DNA of 64,000 nucleotides from Trametes villosa (Eukaryota; Basidiomycota; Agaricomycetes; Polyporales; Polyporaceae), in assembly GCA_002964805.2 (NCBI GenBank), contig PUDQ02000010.1, positions 1,550,001 through 1,614,000 of the forward strand, given 5' to 3'. A program made the position numbers and the translations under genes. The notes under the pieces are model-generated. The model was not told the origin of the DNA, did no database searches, and saw only the letters and a list, made by a program, of their open reading frames with translations. Positions within the stretch are counted from its first letter, which is position 1. Each line of letters starts with the position of its first letter. Of the stretch, positions 58,154 through 64,000 are shown in pieces.

Positions 58154-60833
58154 ATGGCGAGCTCGTCGACGTATCAGGCCGTCGACGCCGTCGTCTCCTC
58201 TAACTTTTCCATCTACTCAGCTTCAGTCTCTCGCGCCCGAGAGTCAGCGCGACCGGACGAGTCTCGCCTCCCCATGCCGAGCGGCCAACCCTCCGACCCC
58301 GCATCCGAGCGGGATTTGCTCTTGGGAGGTGGAAAGAAGGCAGAGAAGCCCTTCTACCGCCCGAGGCCTCTATGGTAAGCATCCGTATTCAAGCCGTCCC
58401 GTACCCGTAGCTCTCGACTCTACGCGGTCGTGCGACCAGGGAGGAGAACTACTGTGTCTCGAACTTCAGTCCGCGCTGCGTAGAGCGTCCGATGTAGGCG
58501 CGCCCTCGCTGCCTATGCATGTGGCAACTGTCCGTGGCATAACGAGAACGGCGGCCGACCTCCGACTGCGGCACAGCGTACCTCTAGGCCCTGCCGTATA
58601 ACCTTTGCTAACTCAGCTTCAGGCTCGTCCCGTTCGCGATTGTGGCGTCCATCGTGGTGAGTCATATTGTCACTAGTTTCAAATCACCAAACTTATGAGC
58701 GGAATATAGCGCGGCATGACCCTTGCTCCTCGCGTGCAAGTTTATACGCAACTATCATGCAATTCAATCTACGGCCACGACGTCTACGACCACACAGACG
58801 TCAATCACACCATCCTTACATCAAGTACACCTCACGTTCCTTTACTCCATCTCGATCCAGCTGGTCCAGCATTGCATCCGGCCCTTCCGGATAGCGAGGA
58901 GCACACCGTTATGGTCACCTTCGCTCCGGATACCGACGACGACGAGCCGGATCCTCGCCTACCCCCATCGAAGCGTTGTCTTCAGGATCCAGCAGTGCAG
59001 GCGGGTGCTGCTCGATTGCAAACTATTATAACCATCACAATGGGCGCACTCTCTGCCCTCACCACGGGCTGGTGGGGAAACTTCGGGGAGCGCCATGGTC
59101 GTACCCGGGTGCTCGCCGTAGCCACGATGGGCCTATTCCTGACGTTCGTCGTGCATCCTTTGGGACACCGGTCCGCAATTGCTGACAGTGTGCCATTAGA
59201 GACCTAGTCTTCATCCTCGTCTCTACACCACACAGCATCTTTGCAGCGCATGGCCACAAGTTCTTGATAATCTCTCCCATTGTGGAGGGTCTGCTGGGCG
59301 GATGGGCGACGCTCCAGGCTGCGACATCTGCTTACATATCTGACTGCACCTCCGACGGCTCGCGCGCACACATCTTCTCGCGGTTCACCGGCGTTTTCTA
59401 TTTTGGATTCGCCATCGGGCCTGCCATAGGCGCTTTCCTCATCCGCCACCCGTTCATCCCCATCTTCTCACCTGCCGTCGGTGTCCATAACGGCGCGCCG
59501 ACGGTAACATCGGTGTTTTACGTTGCTGCGACTGCCTCGTTCGTCAACCTCTTGCTCGCGCTGTTCCTGTTCCCGGAATCTCTGGAGAAGAAGAAAGCCA
59601 AGGCTGCTGCGGCTCAGGCGTCGGCTCCCGCTCCAGAGGCACCGCTCGGGGTCATCCAGCGCAGCGCTGTCGCACACTTCCTCAGCCCCCTGGCTCTCTT
59701 CTTGCCGAAGATCATCGAAGGTCCTGATGGCCACAAACGTACAGACTGGAGCATGACTTTGCTGGCGGCAGTACTGTTCGGACATCTCCTGTCACTGGTA
59801 GGTTTTGACAGTCGGTGCTAGAGCAGTGCTTATGATTTGTTGCGTAGGGTGTCTTCCAGATCAAGTACTTGTATGCGGAACATATCTACGGTTGGGGAGC
59901 TGAACAGGTAAGCAACGAGGTAAAATCATTCGGAACGCTAGCTAACGGTGTTCCTCTAGCTGAGCTACTATATCTCCACCATGGGCTTCTCGCGAGCGCT
60001 TCATCTCCTCCTTGTTCTCCCCTGTAAGCAGCGAGCATGTATGCCCTCGCCTCGATCGCACGGTGCTAATGTTGTCTCCAGTCCTCATCGCTACCTTCAA
60101 GCCGAAGCCAAAGGCGCCGCAGACACCCGCACCATCCAACACTGAACCGAACAAGCCCGCGAAGCCCTCTCCGGCGGCGCTCGCCAAGGAGATGCGCTTC
60201 GACCTGTCGCTCATCCGCGGCTCGCTCCTCATCGACCTCCTCTCGCACTCGTTGGTCGCGCTGTCCCCCGCGCACGCCAGCCAAGCCCTCTTCGTGGGTG
60301 CTACGGCGCTGAGCAGCTTCGGCGCCGGACTCGTGCCCGCCACGAACAGCCTCGCGCTGTGCATCATGCAGGCGCGCGGCGAGGACGACACCGGCAAGCT
60401 CTTTGGCGCATTCTCTGTCCTCCAGGCGGTCGGCCAGATGATTCTCGGCGTACGTCTCCCCTTCCCATCCCCTTCGCACTTCGACTGACGCTTCACGTAT
60501 CATTCGCAGCCCATCCTGTTCGGCGTGATCTACAGCGAGACGGTCGCGAAGTTCCCGAAGGCGATCTTCGCCGTCGCCGGCGGGATCCTCGTCGTCGCGA
60601 TCGCGGTGCTGTGCATGCTGCGCCCCGACGCCGCGCTCAAGCCGCGCCGCAAGCCGAAGCGCCTGGCCCTCAGCGCCGCGGAGGCGCAGAACCGGCGCGG
60701 GCGCTCGCGCGCGAGCAAGGACCTGCGCCGGCCGAGCGCGAACAGCTTGGTGATCCCGGGCGGGAGCGGACAGTCCGTTGGGCCGTCGAGCTACGGGTCT
60801 GTGATTGCCTCGAGCTCGGGCACCGCGTCTTGA
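58154..60833 (+). CDS. Major facilitator superfamily transporter
   Basis: Predicted 12-helix drug/metabolite:H+ antiporter-like MFS protein of about 650 residues, resembling the tetracycline-resistance/hippocampus-transcript group. The hydrophilic N-terminus MASSSTYQAVDAVVSS precedes FYRPRPLW| and LVPFAIVASIVRGM. After a large loop come TIITITMGALSALTTGWWGN, FGERHGRTRVLAVATMG (the loop 2-3 signature) and VEGLLGGWATLQAATSAYIS. SRAHIFSRFTGVFYFGFAIG and FFNLL-type helices follow. A central acidic-basic loop with EKKKAKAAAAQ leads to GVFQIKYLYAEHIYGWGAEQ and LSYYISTMGFSRALHLL. The second half ends LFGAFSVLQAVGQMILG|PILFGVIYSETV. The tail is basic (KPRRKPKRLAL) and Ser-rich and stops at 60833. Substrate is unknown. 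Confidence 0.87.
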
Positions 60834-61334
60834 GGGGTGAGGTGGTGCGGGGTGGTGGTGGTGGTATAGGCGTTGGGTTGACTGGATTTCTTGGATTACG
60901 CATGGGTGGACTGGATGGAATATAGAGCTCACAGACTAATTTCGTCCTTATAGTATGTACAGTAGATTGGATAACCTATGTCATCGCAGCCTCGCGCTGC
61001 TCAGTCCTATAACTGGTCGGCGGAATGTGCTTCGCAGCTTGAATGGCGATACGCCGGTACCGGTATCGTTTTGCCCTCTGATTGTATCAGTGCGCTACAT
61101 GAAGTGCATCAACGCGGGCGGAGCGCAAGGTAGCGTTAGCAGTGGGACGAGTCGATTCCACGTGTGCTGCTAAGTACCAGGCTCTTGGAGTACTCGTCAA
61201 GTGTGAGCTCGAGTACGTTGACTATCAGGCTGTTTGCAGGATACGCTGCGATTGCTCCCGGGTCGACTTGAAAGTAATATGTCTTACACGGGTAGGGACG
61301 GTCTGGCTACTACCACTACACAGGGCTCCTGCAC
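60834..61334. other. Convergent 3' spacer
   Basis: This holds the 3' ends of the transporter gene and the next minus-strand gene. A GGTGGT-rich stretch at about 60840-60865 is the only feature seen. Confidence 0.5.
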
Positions 61335-62896
61335 CTACTTCTTGTTCTTCGCATATTCATCCACAAGCAGGGACGCTACCTCCTTCCAGGGGCCAGAAGC
61401 GAGAGCAACCTTCCTGCTGAGGTTAGAGAGGGTGCGCTGGTTATCCTGTATACGAGAAAGCTCTCGTTAAACCTGCACAATGTAAGAAGCCGAAAGGCTC
61501 ACGACAGACGGGTCGCTCTTGATGGCCTCAAATGCAGCAAGGTAGTTAGTGACCTCGGTCGTAAGCTACGAGCGGAGCTAGAGCATAAGTGGGTTATGAC
61601 ATGAAGTACTGGGAAGTCGCTTGCCTGTCGCGTCAGGCTGGGGAAGGCCTGGAACTGTTCTATCTGGGCATCCAACCCTTTCTGGATCTCCTCGTTCGCC
61701 TTCAGAAAGGAGTCGATGTCGGCTGCATCACGAGCGCGCGTAACCGAGTTGGCTTTGACGAGACGAGCCTGAGCTACGTTGAGCTTCTCCTTGATAGCTA
61801 GAAAACCAAACGCACTCAACAAGAGCCCAGAGCCGATATCGAGAACATCGTCGAGTACTGACCATACAGCTGAGCTTTGTTTTGGTCCTTTCCACCGATG
61901 AGAACCTTGCCGGCGGCAGCGGCGACGGATGCCTTGGCCTTCTTGAGCTCGGCGGCATTCCTGTCTTTCGCGGCCTTGTCGTCTTCTGAGGTAGGCGTGG
62001 TGGTGGCGGTCTTCGGCTTCCTGTCCTTACCGAGGCCGCGGAACAAGCTCCCCAACGTGGACGTTGCAGCAGACATAACGTCCTCCACTTCCTGCTCGTT
62101 GTCGAGCTCGATCTTCGCAGTGGTCGGTCAGACAAGGGTTGTGCATCTGATGTGGATAGTCTTGGTTACCTTCGCGTTGATCCTGAAGGGATGAGGTTCG
62201 TCAGGGGCATATCGTGGTAAGAGGCACACGACACGCACTCCTGTAGCTGCTTCTCGAGGGACGTTACCTCGGCCTGCGCGGCGTTGAGCTCGCTCTGAGC
62301 TTCCGCATCGCGCTGCTTGACGGCGGGAGCGAGGTCGCTGATGAGCTGTTCGAAACTGCTTCTCAACGCATCAAAATCGGAGGTTTGATCGAGGTTGAGG
62401 CCTTGCAATTTCTGCAGAGAGGAGTTAACGTTCATGAGCGGTGAGCAGGCGATGAGACGGATATACCGCGTCCAAAGCGCTGAGTTCCTCGATGAGGTCG
62501 GTGACCGCATCGGGGTCGTTCACATCGCCCTGCAGCGAGATATAGTCTGCATGGGAATATGTGCGTGAATGTGAGCCCAACAAATCGTCAGCTGGATTAC
62601 GGTAAACATACACTTGATAGTGGCAGCGAGCTTGATGGCGGCCGCCTCCGACGCGTCGAGCAGCTTGTCGTACTCCTGAGCACGGCGGGTCAGCACTGTC
62701 ATGGTGTGGAATGGGAGGTGCCAGTGAGGCTCACGGCACGCTTGGTGGTCCATTGCTCGGAGAGATGGGTAAGGGCGTATTCGTCAATGCGGCCAGCCTT
62801 GGGTTCGTTGTCAAGAATGATGCGGCGCAAGGTGCGGGCCGTGTTGCTCAAGGCGCGAAAACTGGCGGAGCATTGGGCGACTGTCTGGGAGGACAT
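61335..62896 (-). CDS. Helical coiled-coil protein with central hydrophobic segment
   Basis: Protein of about 360 residues of unknown function. The start at 62896 reads MSSQTVAQCSASFRALSNTA. There follow long amphipathic helices (YDKLLDASEAAAIKLAATIK, RSSFEQLISDLAPAVKQRD, LNAAQAEVTSLEKQLQE). A segment with KASVAAAAGKVLIGGKD leads to one strongly hydrophobic stretch (STMFSISALGSCLLSAFGFL). The long helices then resume (IKEKLNVAQARLVKANSV, LKANEEIQKGLDAQIEQF), and the end is LLVDEYAKNKK at 61335. Helices flanking a single hydrophobic hairpin-like segment recall the layout of alpha-helical pore-forming proteins of the ClyA/HBL type, but that is shape only; I see no diagnostic motif. A membrane-anchored coiled-coil scaffold is equally possible. 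Introns are short; the third exon limits are uncertain. Confidence 0.65.
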
Positions 62897-62978
62897 GGCG
62901 AAGGGGAAACGTGTTGGAAGAGTTGACGAGTTGGCTAGGTCCGCTCGAATATAGCCGGAAACTCCGCGTCGCCCGGCC

Positions 62979-62985
62979 TATATAG
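62979..62985 (-). promoter_or_regulatory. TATA box of helical-protein gene
   Basis: The minus strand reads TATATAG, about 83 bases before the ATG at 62896. Confidence 0.45.
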
Positions 62986-64000
62986 TCATCCGGGGATCCG
63001 TGCCGCTCAAAAGGCATTTTTAAGGCTGAGCAAGGTGGGAGGTGCATCCATGCCCATAGCTATGCCGCGCCGGCAGGCCTACTATCCACGAGTGCCTACC
63101 ATCGCTCGTACATCCTTAGGGATGCCGCACTGGGGTAGCCTCAGAGATTGACAATGTTGACCCCCTCAAACTTGACTACCAGGAGTGACCCGACGGACGG
63201 TTCTAAGGGACTTGGTTCAAGATTGAAGGCACTGGCCAAATTCTCGGAGGATGAAGGTGTGACAGATGTCACGCCGTTCAAGTCTCCCACCCTCATTGGG
63301 GGAGTTATGCCGGTCACAATTGAGTCTTGGTCTGCTCTGGTCCTCCGAGTCACCAACACTGTACTCAAACATCACGCCAGCCCCGAGAATTCGTACGTCT
63401 CGCATTAGCGTTGTGGCATCATCGAAGCTGGCCACGGGAGGCGCTATCGCAATAGCTGCACCGATAGTGCGTGTCCCAAGACCACGTAGATCAAATTCTG
63501 AACCACATCGTGTAGCCCGTCATGGTACTGCTGACTATGGCGAGCAGCTACGCGTTGCAGGGAAGTCCGTGTCCCACATTGTCATTGAACAGCCTTACTG
63601 CAGCTCTGACTCATCCATAGCAGTCCAGACGGCTCCGGAGACCTCTGTCCGAGGATCGGGAGCTCTCACCTGTTCCCCCAGGACTCCACAGCGAATACCC
63701 TGAGGTTCGTCTCATCCGCGGAGGCCGTGGGTTGGTTTATGTCGCCACTAATCTCCGCTCAGAACATGCTGCAGCGAATGTCTTATCTTGACGTTCTCGT
63801 CATGCCGTTGTGCCGTCGAGGGTATTTCCTGCAGGTTCACTCAACCATCGACGGTCCAGGAAGCTTCGTCTCCATCTGTTCGAGGTTCTCAGGTCTCCCT
63901 CGACTCAGCAGGATCCGACGGCAGCCCCTAGGAATTGTATGGCAAATACAGAACGCGGTTTTGTCAGTCATCGGACACATTCCCTCAGGACAGCCGACGA
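62986..64000. other. Unassigned, possibly broken coding segment
   Basis: On the minus strand, 63220-63500 reads IGAAIAIAPPVASFDDATTL and MRDVRILGAGVMFEYSVG. A different frame from 63368 continues to LLVVKFEGVNIVNL, stop at 63141. The two look like one protein with a frame change, but I do not know the family. On the plus strand a frame is open from about 63703 to the window end, with no recognised motif. The gene, if any, is cut by the window edge. Confidence 0.3.

Noticed and set aside
1..64000. CRISPR array, prokaryotic operon features or rRNA genes
   Set aside because: Genes are intron-split and monocistronic with fungal proteins. No regularly spaced repeats or rRNA-like sequence were seen.

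Overview
The window looks like nuclear DNA of a mushroom-forming basidiomycete (Agaricomycetes, probably a polypore). The reasons are: intron-rich genes with short GT-AG introns of about 45-70 bases, moderately high GC, fungal-type proteins (Med19/Rox3, Ivy1-like I-BAR, peroxisomal KAPA synthase, 3-ketosphinganine reductase), and an expansion of the 'DUF6534' seven-helix membrane proteins known mainly from Agaricomycetes. Nearly every gene is split by introns, so gene limits given here run from start codon to stop codon. Exon limits were read by eye and some small internal exons are uncertain.

Left two thirds (1-40 kb): nine DUF6534-type membrane-protein genes at about 1.1, 11.0, 14.8, 18.5, 24.9, 28.0, 34.9, 37.6 and 53.3 kb. 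They are interleaved with two alpha/beta-hydrolase monoacylglycerol-lipase-type genes (4.4 and 21.8 kb) and two secreted class 3 lipases (7.9 and 31.2 kb). From 4.4 to 32.5 kb all nine recognised genes lie on the minus strand in the order MGL, lipase, DUF6534 x3, MGL, DUF6534 x2, lipase, as if a lipase-MGL-membrane-protein block had duplicated. Two DUF6534 pairs are clear tandem duplicates with shared flanks (about 3.7 kb and 3.0 kb units), and a truncated third-type 3' end lies between the first pair. All nine DUF6534 genes carry a 14-base micro-exon in the same place, which is the most striking shared structure in the window. Two non-autonomous inverted-repeat elements are present: a 639-bp one with a perfect 8-bp target duplication (hAT-like) at 5.9-6.5 kb, and a 559-bp one with 27-bp perfect terminal repeats at 17.3-17.8 kb.

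Right third (41-63 kb): mostly housekeeping-like genes. They are an Ivy1-like I-BAR/coiled-coil protein, a KAPA synthase (BioF) ending in the peroxisomal signal SRL, a tandem pair of 3-ketosphinganine-reductase-type SDRs, the ninth DUF6534 gene, Mediator subunit Med19 and a major-facilitator transporter divergent from a 345-bp shared promoter, and an unidentified helical protein with a central hydrophobic segment. The last kilobase holds an unassigned, possibly broken coding segment.

Functionally, the secreted class 3 lipases and the MGL-type hydrolases would act in sequence on acylglycerols. The role of the DUF6534 proteins is unknown, and a link to lipid use is suggested only by their interleaving with these genes.
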